Origin: an uncultured Bacteroidota bacterium
Lineage (GTDB): Bacteria; Bacteroidota; Rhodothermia; Rhodothermales; UBA10348
Reading direction: 5' to 3'
NCBI GenBank assembly: GCA_937893205.1
Contig: CALBJU010000428.1
Location: forward strand, 1-7,771
DNA length: 7,771 nt
In this document: positions 1-7,129 of the stretch, in pieces
Layout: each line of letters starts with the position of its first letter
Numbering within the stretch: position 1 is the first letter of the stretch
The notes under the pieces: model-generated
The model's database searches: none
Told to the model about the DNA's origin: nothing
What the model saw: only the letters and a program-made list of their open reading frames with translations
Translations under genes and position numbers: made by a program

Positions 1-827
1 TTGGACAAAATGGAAAAGGATCGGTCACGATCTGGAATTTGCTGACCCACACGGGAGGTCTCATTCCGTTCAGACCTTTTCACATGCAGGGCGTCAGATC
101 TGCGGCCGAGGTGAGGCGAAGAATTCTGGCCGATACGCTTAATTACGAGCCGGGAAGTGAGTCGAAATACTCTGATTTTGGCCCCATTTCTCTGGTCTGG
201 ATGATCGAACGGATTACTGGAGAACCGTTCGGTGAATACGCCCAGTCGCATATTTTTGAGCCGCTTTCAATGATAAGTACCGGCTACCTACCGGTGCGGC
301 GTGGTGGTAGTCTGGACGCAGTACCTACGGAGATCGACGATTATTTTCGGAATCGCACGCTTCAAGGAGAAGTTCATGACGAGACAGCGTATCTCTTGGG
401 AGGCATGGCTGGGCATGCTGGCCTGTTTTCAACCGCAGACGACCTCGCCCGATTCGCGGGTATGTTGACCGCGGATGGCCAGATTGGTGACCGGGTCTTT
501 CTTCGGCCGGAAACAATCCGACTCTTCACCACGCGTGTAGATAAAGAAATGCGAAATACCCGAGCCCTGGGCTGGGATACCCGAAGTCCCACCGGATATT
601 CCTCGGCGGGTCGCTTATTCGGTCCTCGATCCTTCGGACATACTGGATTTACAGGCACCTCCTTCTGGATAGACCCTGACTCAAAACTTTTCGTGATATT
701 GCTTACGAATCGCGTTCATCCATCTCGAGATAACCGCAAACACATACCCATCCGAAGTGCAGTCGCGGACAACGCTTTCATCGCCTTCAGAAGAGGGATA
801 ATCATGGATGCTGCCGCGTCACAATAG
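1..827 (+). CDS. Serine beta-lactamase/transpeptidase-like (class C type) domain protein, 5' end missing
   Basis: The frame is open from base 3 and reads through into 'LLTHTGGL', so the gene begins upstream of the window; the TTG at 39 is internal. The visible part matches the C-terminal two thirds of a class C beta-lactamase/D-alanyl-D-alanine carboxypeptidase fold. It has LLTHTGG (about 39-59), the Tyr motif YSD at 168-176 (the YxN position), 'GGMAGHAGLFSTADDLARF' (about 399-455) and the HTG triad motif at 639-647, followed by 'GTSFWIDP' and 'LLTNRVHP'. The SxxK nucleophile motif must lie upstream and cannot be seen. In Bacteroidota-type bacteria the 'HDE..A..LGG.AGHAGLFST' and 'TNRVHP' patterns recall the beta-lactamase module fused behind a GH3 beta-N-acetylglucosaminidase (NagZ). 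A role in peptidoglycan turnover or recycling is therefore possible, but this is inference. It ends with TAG at 825-827. No terminator follows, and 113 bp separate it from the next gene. A stand-alone esterase or beta-lactamase is equally possible. Confidence 0.85.
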   Translation, partial: GQNGKGSVTIWNLLTHTGGLIPFRPFHMQGVRSAAEVRRRILADTLNYEPGSESKYSDFGPISLVWMIERITGEPFGEYAQSHIFEPLSMISTGYLPVRRGGSLDAVPTEIDDYFRNRTLQGEVHDETAYLLGGMAGHAGLFSTADDLARFAGMLTADGQIGDRVFLRPETIRLFTTRVDKEMRNTRALGWDTRSPTGYSSAGRLFGPRSFGHTGFTGTSFWIDPDSKLFVILLTNRVHPSRDNRKHIPIRSAVADNAFIAFRRGIIMDAAASQ

Positions 828-940
828 ATGGAGAGCATGCTATGCTGCTCAGTGCTAAGGAACAGGATTGCACGAGGAGACTTCAACGGCGACTGCCCTC
901 CCCACCTAGACTTCGCCTCTTCTAAATCCCAATTTTAGTC

Positions 941-1249
941 ATGCCCACGTACGAATATCTTCGCGAAGACGGGACATCCTTCGAAATCCAAGAGCGGATT
1001 ACAGCAGACCCCCTCGTAGAGTGTCCCACGACTGGCCAGAAGGTAAAACGCATCATTTCGGCCGGCACAGGACTTGTGTTCAAGGGAAGCGGCTTCTACG
1101 TCACCGACTATGTTCGTAAATCGGGAGAGCCGAGCTCTGATTCTTCGAAATCAGAAAAAACGGAAGGCAAGAATGAACCTGCAACAGAAAAAAAGACATC
1201 CAAATCTGATTCCAAACCTGAATCGAAGTCTGAAAAGAAATCAGACTGA
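941..1249 (+). CDS. FmdB-family small protein with degenerate zinc ribbon and charged tail
   Basis: This 102-residue protein starts with the family signature MPTYEY. It carries the rest of the FmdB/CxxC_CXXC_SSSS-type domain: 'CPTTGQKVKRIISAG' (residues 28-42) and 'GLVFKGSGFYVTDY' (about 44-57). Usual family members have two CxxC pairs that bind zinc. Here the first pair is replaced by 'YLREDGTSFE' and the second keeps only Cys28, so metal binding is doubtful. From about residue 60 to the end the protein is a low-complexity tail of Ser, Lys, Glu, Asp and Pro with no hydrophobic residues, probably disordered. The family is widespread; its function is not settled and the 'regulatory protein' label comes from FmdB of methylotrophs. 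The ATG at 941 is the only start that gives the conserved N-terminus; no good Shine-Dalgarno precedes it. The 113-bp upstream spacer contains only small inverted repeats (for example AGCAT/ATGCT at 834-846). The gene converges on tpiA with a 28-bp gap and no visible terminator. Confidence 0.9.
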   Translation: MPTYEYLREDGTSFEIQERITADPLVECPTTGQKVKRIISAGTGLVFKGSGFYVTDYVRKSGEPSSDSSKSEKTEGKNEPATEKKTSKSDSKPESKSEKKSD

Positions 1250-1277
1250 CCTGGGGCCAGCCTTTCGAACTGCTTTC

Positions 1278-2033
1278 CTACTGGACACTTTTTGCTGCAG
1301 CGACTATGGCCGCAAATTTTTCCGCGTTAAGACTTGCGCCTCCGATCAGGCCACCATTGACATCTTCCCGGGAAAAAAGATCTTGCGCGTTGCCAGGATT
1401 AACACTTCCGCCGTATAAAATAGCGATCCCTACACCAATTTCTTTCCCAAAAAGATCTTCAACAATGTCACGAATGTGGCCATGCATCTCCTCGACCTGA
1501 TCGCCTGAAGCCGTTTGCCCCGTCCCGATAGCCCACACGGGCTCATAGGCCAGGACCAGTTCCGATGACGCCTCGATGGCTACGCCCTCGAGGCTCTCGC
1601 GCACCTGAGATTCAACGACGGACTCGTGATCTCCAGCATTTCGCTCGTCGAGTGATTCTCCTACACAAACAATTGGAACGAGTCGATATTTCCTCGCCTG
1701 AATCGTTTTTTCGGACACTCCTGCATTGGTTTCCCCAAAGATCTGGCGGCGCTCGGAGTGGCCAAGAATCACGTAGTGACAACCCACCGCCCGAAGCATA
1801 GCGGCCGATATTTCTCCTGTAAAAGCTCCTGATTCCGAGGCGTGCATGTTCTGAGCGCCCATTCTGATACCACTTCCGTGCAATATCGAAAAAGTGGCAT
1901 CCAGATCAACGAAAGGTGGGCAGATTGCGACATCTACCGGACTCGGGTCCCCGATCGCAGAAACCACACCTGAAGTAAGTTGTCTCGCCGCAGCGAGATC
2001 AAGGTTCATTTTCCAGTTTCCGGCTACCAGCAT
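1278..2033 (-). CDS. tpiA: Triosephosphate isomerase
   Basis: A complete 251-residue TIM-barrel enzyme of normal family length that interconverts dihydroxyacetone phosphate and D-glyceraldehyde 3-phosphate in cytoplasmic glycolysis and gluconeogenesis. All catalytic elements are present: GNWKMN with Asn6 and Lys8, catalytic His92 in 'ILGHSERR', catalytic Glu164 in 'YEPVWAIGTG' with the mobile loop 6 (about 165-173), and the phosphate-gripping 'YGGSVNPGN' (207-215) and 'GGLIGGASL' (227-235). The ATG at 2033 is well fixed. The frame upstream has a TGA six codons earlier and no other start codon between, so the protein simply has a short N-terminus (MLVAGNWKMN). The Shine-Dalgarno is weak. It lies 43 bp downstream of the lipoprotein gene on the same strand and may be its last operon partner. 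The assignment is firm. Confidence 0.98.
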   Translation of the reverse strand: MLVAGNWKMNLDLAAARQLTSGVVSAIGDPSPVDVAICPPFVDLDATFSILHGSGIRMGAQNMHASESGAFTGEISAAMLRAVGCHYVILGHSERRQIFGETNAGVSEKTIQARKYRLVPIVCVGESLDERNAGDHESVVESQVRESLEGVAIEASSELVLAYEPVWAIGTGQTASGDQVEEMHGHIRDIVEDLFGKEIGVGIAILYGGSVNPGNAQDLFSREDVNGGLIGGASLNAEKFAAIVAAAKSVQ

Positions 2034-2076
2034 AAGCTTCGGTCTCGGTCAGTTTCAGTGTTGAGTGCAGAAGATA

Positions 2077-3468
2077 TTATTGGCTCAGTCTTGCTGCAAT
2101 ATCGTTCAGGTCAGCGATTATCGTTGCAAGGTCGCGCTCGAGATTTGCGAGAGCGGGTCCGGTGTATCTCGCGACAATTATTCCATCTGGATTGATCAGG
2201 AATCGAGTGGGCAGGACGTTCACGTTATAGTCTTTCACAATTTGGTGGTCAAGTCCTAGATCGGACCAGATAAAATGTCCGGGATGATCATCACCATCAA
2301 AAAGGGCCTCATTAATGACGGAATCGGGCTCGACGGATACGGATATGGTTTCAAAAGCGCTCTGAGTGAGCGCCCCAGCTATTCCATCCCGAGCCTGCAA
2401 CTCCCGGCGCCAAATCTGTTCGAGTGGATTAAAAAACTCAAGGACAACGAATTTCCCGCTCATGGATGAGGAGGAAAGTTCGACACCCTCCCTCGAGGTA
2501 ACCGAATAAACAGGAGCATCCATTCCCGGCTGAAGGTTCTCCAGGTCGTACGTTGCGCGGGCGGCCCAGTCGAACCATTCGGAATCCGGATACAGCCGGC
2601 GCAAATCTGTCGAGGCCGCCACGGCTTCGACGGTCATTCCACTGTCTGCAAATGCGACAACCAACTCGGCCATTATTCCTGCCTGTTTGCTTTCTGGAAC
2701 TCGAGCCAGATAGTCTCGAATAAAGTCAATGGAGGCCTTTCCCCCACTGAGACGTGCGACAGATCGTCGCGCCGCCCGGACAACTTCCACAATGCTCTCA
2801 TTGTCCAGCGAAACCTGGGCAAGCCTTGCCACAACGGTCGAATCATTCCATCCTTCCATCATGACTATCGACTCTGCCATTGCAAGGTCACCCCCCATGG
2901 TACCAGCATACGAACTCTGGATACTCCACAAAATGGTGCTCGTCTGTGCGGTGATGAGTCCGAGGCCCTGCGGCCGATAAGAATCGGACTCCAACAGATC
3001 CAGCATGGACCGATTGTGTTGAGCCTTGGTGTTTTTATAGGCAGTCCACGCGGCGTTTTCTTCCGACAAAATGGGAAGGGGACGTGTTCCGAGCGGAAAT
3101 GTGGCTGATATACTGACGCTGTCGCCGTCGACCGCCACAAACTCCCCTATGGACAGTGTCGTACCCCCTCGCTCGACAAGAATGGGATAAATTCCTTTTT
3201 CAGGGGCACGAACGGTCATGGAAAAGACACCGTCACGCTCCGTCACGGCCGTTCCCAGCGTATCCACGTCTCCATCTTTCTGAGTTAGAACTGAAATTCT
3301 GAATCCGCTGAAATCTCCTGTCGAGTCAATCGCCGCGAGAATGCGCAGGGTACCCTCTACTTCACTCCGGATCGGGTATTCCGAGTCCGATCCGCATCCG
3401 GCAAACAGGATAACCGCTACAAAGAGCGAAATGAAGGTGAGATAGTTTGTACGCTCGCTTATGTGCAT
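2077..3468 (-). CDS. Thioredoxin-fold (AhpC/TlpA-like) lipoprotein lacking the redox cysteines
   Basis: A 463-residue predicted lipoprotein. The N-terminus has a hydrophobic segment (about residues 9-24) ending in the lipobox LFAGC with Cys25 as the lipidation site, followed by 'GSDSE'. Residues about 37-130 form a beta-rich region ('DSTGDFSGFRISVL', 'TERDGVFSMTVRAPEKGIYPI' at its core) resembling carboxypeptidase-regulatory or DUF4369-like N-terminal domains. Residues about 135-310 look helical. From about 315 to 453 there is a thioredoxin/AhpC-TSA fold: 'GKFVVLEFFNP', then helix 'WRRELQARDG', and the cis-proline strand 'VLPTRFLINPDGIIVARYTG' with Pro420. Where active TlpA/ResA proteins carry CxxC, this one reads EQIW (350-353), so dithiol redox chemistry is not expected. 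The ATG at 3468 was chosen because it gives a proper lipoprotein signal; longer starts would overlap the E1 gene or add a charged leader. It sits 124 bp after E1 and 43 bp before tpiA. A binding, scaffold or chaperone role in the envelope is inference. Confidence 0.85.
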   Translation of the reverse strand: MHISERTNYLTFISLFVAVILFAGCGSDSEYPIRSEVEGTLRILAAIDSTGDFSGFRISVLTQKDGDVDTLGTAVTERDGVFSMTVRAPEKGIYPILVERGGTTLSIGEFVAVDGDSVSISATFPLGTRPLPILSEENAAWTAYKNTKAQHNRSMLDLLESDSYRPQGLGLITAQTSTILWSIQSSYAGTMGGDLAMAESIVMMEGWNDSTVVARLAQVSLDNESIVEVVRAARRSVARLSGGKASIDFIRDYLARVPESKQAGIMAELVVAFADSGMTVEAVAASTDLRRLYPDSEWFDWAARATYDLENLQPGMDAPVYSVTSREGVELSSSSMSGKFVVLEFFNPLEQIWRRELQARDGIAGALTQSAFETISVSVEPDSVINEALFDGDDHPGHFIWSDLGLDHQIVKDYNVNVLPTRFLINPDGIIVARYTGPALANLERDLATIIADLNDIAARLSQ

Positions 3469-3592
3469 GTCCAAAACAAAATTGATTGAGGGATCATTGA
3501 ATGGGTGATCGCTGAATTCGAGGGCATCAAAACCCGCTTGAGGTCTTTCTGATCCGGCGCCCTTGATGATTTTCTCATAGCCGACCATTTCT

Positions 3593-5563
3593 TCAGTAAG
3601 AGAGGAGTTCTTCGATTCCGCCATCCAATCTACCCTTGGCCGAGTAGATATCATCTTCAATGGATTTGGAAAACGCGATTGGAAGGTCCGCACCGCCAAG
3701 ACGCTTGGGTGGCGCATCGAGGTACTCAAACACCAGTTCTGCAATCTGTGAGGCTATTTCCCCCCCGAATCCACCTGTACGAGCAGCCTCGTGCAAGACC
3801 AGTACCCGATTCGTCTTTTTTACCGATGTGAGAACGGTCTCCCTGTCCCAGGGGATAAGGGTCCTCAGATCAATAACTTCGAGCTTTCGACCTCGCTTTT
3901 CCCAATTTTCCGCAGCCTCCACTGCCCAATGTACGCCGACACCGTACGTCACGATGGTCGCATCCACCCCTTCACGAACAACGTTAGCCTGACCAAGCGG
4001 TACGCGCCTGGCGTCGACGGGCACCTGCCCCCGGATGGAGCGGTAGAGCATTTTATGTTCGAAGTACAGCACGGGATTGGGGTCATCAAGACTGGAAAGC
4101 AGGAGGCCCTTCGCATCGGCAGGAGAGGATGGTACAACTACTTTCAATCCTGGGGTATGGCAAAACCAGGCCTCCGTTGACTGTGAATGGAACGGACCTG
4201 CACCGATTCCGCCTCCGAATGGTGCGCGAATGGTGACATTTAGCGGAGCACCCCACCGATAATGGGTCGTCGCCAGATTGTTCACGATCTGATTGAATCC
4301 ACAAGCGATGAAATCGGAGTACTGAATCTCAACAATGGGCTTGTATCCGGAAAGCGCCAGTCCCATTGCAGCCCCGATCGCTCCGCTCTCAATGATTGGC
4401 GTATTTCGTACTCGATCGGCTCCAAATTCATCCAAAAAACCCTGTGTGACTTTGAAGACTCCCCCATACTCCGCGATATCCTGTCCCATGATGATGGACT
4501 TCGGCTCTTCACGCATCCCTGCGAGCAGACCATCGGATATGGCATCAATAAAGCGCCGTTCCTCAAAATCGTCTCTTAGCTCGACGGGCGTTTTGTCTTC
4601 GGTGGAAGCGAACAGATCTCCGTGTTCTGTTTCCGCATCGCTGACCACCTCCGGTTGCTTCAGAGCCCATTCCGCCAACTCTCCAATCTGAGTCGTCAAG
4701 CTTTCGCGTATCTGCACAAGTTTTGCAGTAGGGATACTCTCACTGGCGAATGACTCGAACCGCTCGATCGGATCTTTGGCGGCCCACTCCTCCATCAATT
4801 CCTTGGGGACGTATTTTGTGCCGGAGGCTTCTTCATGACCCCGCATCCGGAAGGTCTTCATCTCCAACAGAGTTGGACCGTCTCCATCAACGGCTCTACT
4901 GCGCGCATTCTGAACGGCTTCTATCACCGCCAAGACGTCATTGCCGTCTACCATGGCGGAAGCCATGCCGTAACCCGAAGCGGCATCGACCAGGTTTTCG
5001 ACCGGAATGGCCTCAGAAGTCGGAGTCGAAAGTCCATATCCGTTGTTTTCGATGACGAAAAGGACGGGCAGGCTCCACATTGCAGCCAGATTCAGAGCCT
5101 CGTGGAAATCCCCCTCCCGAGTAGCACCTTCCCCAACGAATGCCACGGCCACACGATCTTCGCCGTCCATCCTGGCGGCCATCGCCAATCCATTAGCCAC
5201 GGGAAGCATTGCAGCCAGTTGTGAAATCATCCCGATGATGTTTTTCTCCGGCAATCCAAAATGAAAGGTGCGATCCCGGCCGCGCGTAAATCCACCTTCC
5301 TTTCCCATCAACTGACAAAAAAGTCGTTTAAGGTCAATATCACGGCCGGTCCAGAGTCCGAGATTTCTATGCATGGGCAGGAGGTAATCCTGTTCTTTCA
5401 AGGCGTGAACCACACCCACCGAAATTGCCTCCTGACCAAATCCGCTGAACCACTTCGACAGCCGTCCCTGGCGTATCAATCGGAGCTGCTTTTCCTCGAT
5501 GACTCGCGGAAGGAGCAGTGCTCTGTAGAGAGCTTCAATTTCCTTTTTCGTTTTAATACGCAT
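3593..5563 (-). CDS. Branched-chain 2-oxoacid dehydrogenase E1, fused alpha and beta subunits
   Basis: A 656-residue fusion of the two E1 subunits of a thiamine-diphosphate-dependent 2-oxoacid dehydrogenase complex, most like 2-oxoisovalerate dehydrogenase. It would decarboxylate branched-chain 2-oxoacids and pass the acyl group to the lipoyl E2, giving acyl-CoAs for catabolism or iso/anteiso fatty acids. Alpha part (about 1-310): 'HRNLGLWTGRDIDLKRLF' (65-82), the ThDP/Mg motif GEGATREGDFHEALN (144-158) ending in Asn173-Asn174, and the loop 'RGHEEASGTKYVPKE' (241-255). A linker follows (about 305-333). Beta part (334-656): 'TPIIESGAIG' with the Glu392 that normally activates ThDP, 'IQYSDF' (413-418), His459 in 'FHSQSTEAWFCHTPGLK', and the C-terminal transketolase domain with 'IDLRTLIPWD' (564-573). 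The usual GDG reads GEG. Length fits a fused E1. E2 and E3 are not in the window. The ATG at 5563 is the start; it is preceded by 70 bp holding two small GC-rich hairpins. Pyruvate or acetoin dehydrogenase E1 is a less likely alternative. Confidence 0.93.
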   Translation of the reverse strand: MRIKTKKEIEALYRALLLPRVIEEKQLRLIRQGRLSKWFSGFGQEAISVGVVHALKEQDYLLPMHRNLGLWTGRDIDLKRLFCQLMGKEGGFTRGRDRTFHFGLPEKNIIGMISQLAAMLPVANGLAMAARMDGEDRVAVAFVGEGATREGDFHEALNLAAMWSLPVLFVIENNGYGLSTPTSEAIPVENLVDAASGYGMASAMVDGNDVLAVIEAVQNARSRAVDGDGPTLLEMKTFRMRGHEEASGTKYVPKELMEEWAAKDPIERFESFASESIPTAKLVQIRESLTTQIGELAEWALKQPEVVSDAETEHGDLFASTEDKTPVELRDDFEERRFIDAISDGLLAGMREEPKSIIMGQDIAEYGGVFKVTQGFLDEFGADRVRNTPIIESGAIGAAMGLALSGYKPIVEIQYSDFIACGFNQIVNNLATTHYRWGAPLNVTIRAPFGGGIGAGPFHSQSTEAWFCHTPGLKVVVPSSPADAKGLLLSSLDDPNPVLYFEHKMLYRSIRGQVPVDARRVPLGQANVVREGVDATIVTYGVGVHWAVEAAENWEKRGRKLEVIDLRTLIPWDRETVLTSVKKTNRVLVLHEAARTGGFGGEIASQIAELVFEYLDAPPKRLGGADLPIAFSKSIEDDIYSAKGRLDGGIEELLSY

Positions 5564-5568
5564 TCTTG

Positions 5569-5582
5569 GCCCCGATTGGGGC
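5569..5582 (-). promoter_or_regulatory. Small GC hairpin directly before the E1 start codon
   Basis: The inverted repeat GCCCC/GGGGC with a 4-nt spacer ends five bases upstream of the E1 ATG (5563). In the minus-strand mRNA it would fold over the place where a ribosome-binding site should be. There is no U-run, so it is not a terminator. The stem is only 5 bp, so a chance origin is possible; any effect on translation is inference. Confidence 0.3.
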
Positions 5583-5595
5583 TGTCAGGAGGAAG

Positions 5596-5612
5596 GGCCG
5601 TTCTGGGCGGCC
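5596..5612 (-). other. Small inverted repeat after the sugar transferase gene
   Basis: GGCCG and CGGCC form a 5-bp stem with a 7-nt loop, about 20 bp after the sugar transferase stop codon on the minus strand. The following bases are pyrimidine-rich (CTTCCTCC) but not a U-run, so it is at most a poor terminator or attenuator between that gene and E1. Confidence 0.25.
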
Positions 5613-5633
5613 AAAGATACGGTGTAGAGAACC

Positions 5634-7031
5634 TCAGCGACCACCCCCGCGAACGGCGGTGTAAACAGTTCTGAACATTATTTGCAGATCCCTTCTCAGA
5701 CTCATGTTCTCGATGTAGAAGAGATCATACTTAACCTTCTGTTGGACGTCTTCGAGACTGGAATCGTATTTCCACTTAACCTGCGCCCACCCAGTGATGC
5801 CAGGCTTAACCCGATGACGGCGAGAATAAAGAGGAATTTCCTTTGCCAGCTTTTCAACGAAGAAAGGACGCTCTGGCCTTGGACCGACGAGACTCATTTC
5901 CCCTTTCAGCACGTTCAGGAATTGAGGGACTTCATCCAATCGCGTCTTTCTGAGCCATTTACCAAGACCGGTGAATCTAGGATCATCTTCTTTCGCCCAG
6001 ACCGGTCCAGTAGACGCTTCTGCATCCTGATTCATCGTTCGGAACTTGAGCATGGTAAATTCGCGACCTTTTTGCCCGATTCTCTTCTGCCTGTATATCG
6101 CGGGGCCTGAACTCGTAAGCCGTACCAGGATCGCAATCAAGACCCACACCGGCAGACCTATCACAAGCACTGTGAGCGAAAAGAAGAAATCAATGAGCCT
6201 TTTGAAACTCTGCTCCCAGGCCTGCATCGGCTCAGGAAGCACCTCAATCAACGGCAGTCCGTACATATGCTCCGTTCGAGCCATCCCGCCTATGATCGAG
6301 TAGAAATCTGGCACGAGCTTCAGCGACACGGCTTTGCCGTCACAAAGTCGGAGAACTTCCATAAGCTGATCTCCGTCGTTCGGGCCCAGGGCGATCAACA
6401 CATCTCGAATTTCCAGCTCATCGATAATCGTCGGCAGTTCTTCGACTCGATACTGGTCGCCCTTGAGTGGCTCAGAATCGCCCTGTTCGCTCGAGAGCCG
6501 AATCGCGCCTACGATATCGAGGCCCGCTTCCGGATACCTGGCCACCTCTTCGTATAAAGAATCGAGAACATCTGACCACCCCACGATCAAGGTTCGATGT
6601 AGTCCTTTTCCGCGTAGAATCAATGCCTTTTGAAACGAACGGACTACAATCCGACCCGCCGAAACAAGAACAATGATTGCTCCCCAATAAAAAACGAGGT
6701 TGGTCCGGGCTGAATACGCGTCCAAGCTGTCTATAAAAAACAGAAAAAACAGAACCAGGATTCCAATTGTGACCACCTTGGCGATCGTGACCAGTTCATC
6801 AAATCGCGATGCGGCGTATCTCTCTCTATAGAGGCCATAAAACATGAACACCATCAGCCAGTAACCCGCCATAAGCAGGATAATGACCGGGGTGGATTCC
6901 GGCGTTGGCGAATATACGGGTGGCGTCAACCACCCCCAGTCGAACCGAGCCCAGATCCAGAGCTGATTGGCCCAGGCAAGAGCCACCGCGTCCATGGCCA
7001 CCAAAAAAATGAGTTCGGTTCTTCTGTTCAC
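5634..7031 (-). CDS. Polyprenyl-phosphate sugar-1-phosphate transferase (WcaJ/WbaP-like, exopolysaccharide initiation)
   Basis: A 465-residue inner-membrane enzyme of the usual length for exopolysaccharide polyprenyl glycosylphosphotransferases. It would move a sugar-1-phosphate from a UDP-sugar to undecaprenyl phosphate, the first step of capsule, exopolysaccharide or O-antigen repeat-unit assembly. The N-terminal half has four hydrophobic segments (about 6-25, 48-66, 83-101, 112-128). A cytoplasmic Rossmann-like domain follows (about 145-240), in which the usual glycine-rich loop is reduced to 'VGWSDVLDSL'. Residues 279-303 form the membrane helix with its conserved Pro294. The catalytic domain shows KFRTM (329-333), DDPRFTGLGKWLRKTRLDEVPQ (349-370) with the Asp366-Glu367 pair, LVGPRPE (381-387) and KPGITGWAQV (409-418). 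The start is GTG at 7031: an in-frame TGA lies a few codons upstream with no ATG, GTG or TTG between. It is the first gene of the minus-strand run and is divergent from a secreted Wzi-like gene, which supports a surface-polysaccharide setting. The exact sugar cannot be told. Confidence 0.94.
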   Translation of the reverse strand: MNRRTELIFLVAMDAVALAWANQLWIWARFDWGWLTPPVYSPTPESTPVIILLMAGYWLMVFMFYGLYRERYAASRFDELVTIAKVVTIGILVLFFLFFIDSLDAYSARTNLVFYWGAIIVLVSAGRIVVRSFQKALILRGKGLHRTLIVGWSDVLDSLYEEVARYPEAGLDIVGAIRLSSEQGDSEPLKGDQYRVEELPTIIDELEIRDVLIALGPNDGDQLMEVLRLCDGKAVSLKLVPDFYSIIGGMARTEHMYGLPLIEVLPEPMQAWEQSFKRLIDFFFSLTVLVIGLPVWVLIAILVRLTSSGPAIYRQKRIGQKGREFTMLKFRTMNQDAEASTGPVWAKEDDPRFTGLGKWLRKTRLDEVPQFLNVLKGEMSLVGPRPERPFFVEKLAKEIPLYSRRHRVKPGITGWAQVKWKYDSSLEDVQQKVKYDLFYIENMSLRRDLQIMFRTVYTAVRGGGR

Positions 7032-7078
7032 TCGATACGATTGATTCGGCTTTGACGCTCAGATGAAAATATCCGCGG

Positions 7079-7109
7079 AAAAGCTAGAATGCTGAAATTC
7101 AGGAAGCAA
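7079..7109 (-). promoter_or_regulatory. Possible Bacteroidota-type promoter for the sugar transferase gene
   Basis: On the minus strand TTG (7109-7107) is followed after 20 bp by TAGCTTTT (7086-7079). This matches seven of eight positions of the -7 consensus TAnnTTTG, at the spacing known for the Bacteroidota -33/-7 promoter. Transcription would start near 7072, giving a leader of about 40 nt before the GTG. It was found by eye only; such short motifs occur by chance. Confidence 0.3.
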
Positions 7110-7129
7110 CTAAGGCCGGTTGCCAGGTT

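Noticed and set aside
39..41. TTG as start of the beta-lactamase-like gene
   Set aside because: The frame is open upstream to base 3 with family-like sequence, and the SxxK motif is missing downstream, so the real start is outside the window.
834..846. AGCAT/ATGCT inverted repeat after the beta-lactamase-like gene as a terminator
   Set aside because: The stem is only 5 bp, AT-rich, and no T-run follows it.
1074..1418. A plus-strand open frame overlapping the FmdB gene and the end of tpiA
   Set aside because: It is out of frame with FmdB and antisense to tpiA, and its sequence is a by-product of the Lys/Ser-rich tail.
3469..3744. A 92-codon N-terminal extension of the lipoprotein frame, also with a start at 3588 just after the E1 stop
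   Set aside because: The extension overlaps the 3' end of the well-supported E1 gene or adds a charged leader that would bury the lipoprotein signal. The ATG at 3468 gives a correct signal and lipobox.
3660..5674. Several plus-strand open frames of 60-140 codons antisense to the E1 gene
   Set aside because: They are antisense shadows of a strongly conserved coding sequence, with no domain or start signal of their own.
5682..6676. Plus-strand open frames antisense to the sugar transferase gene
   Set aside because: They overlap the catalytic and Rossmann-like domains of a clear gene and show no recognisable protein features.
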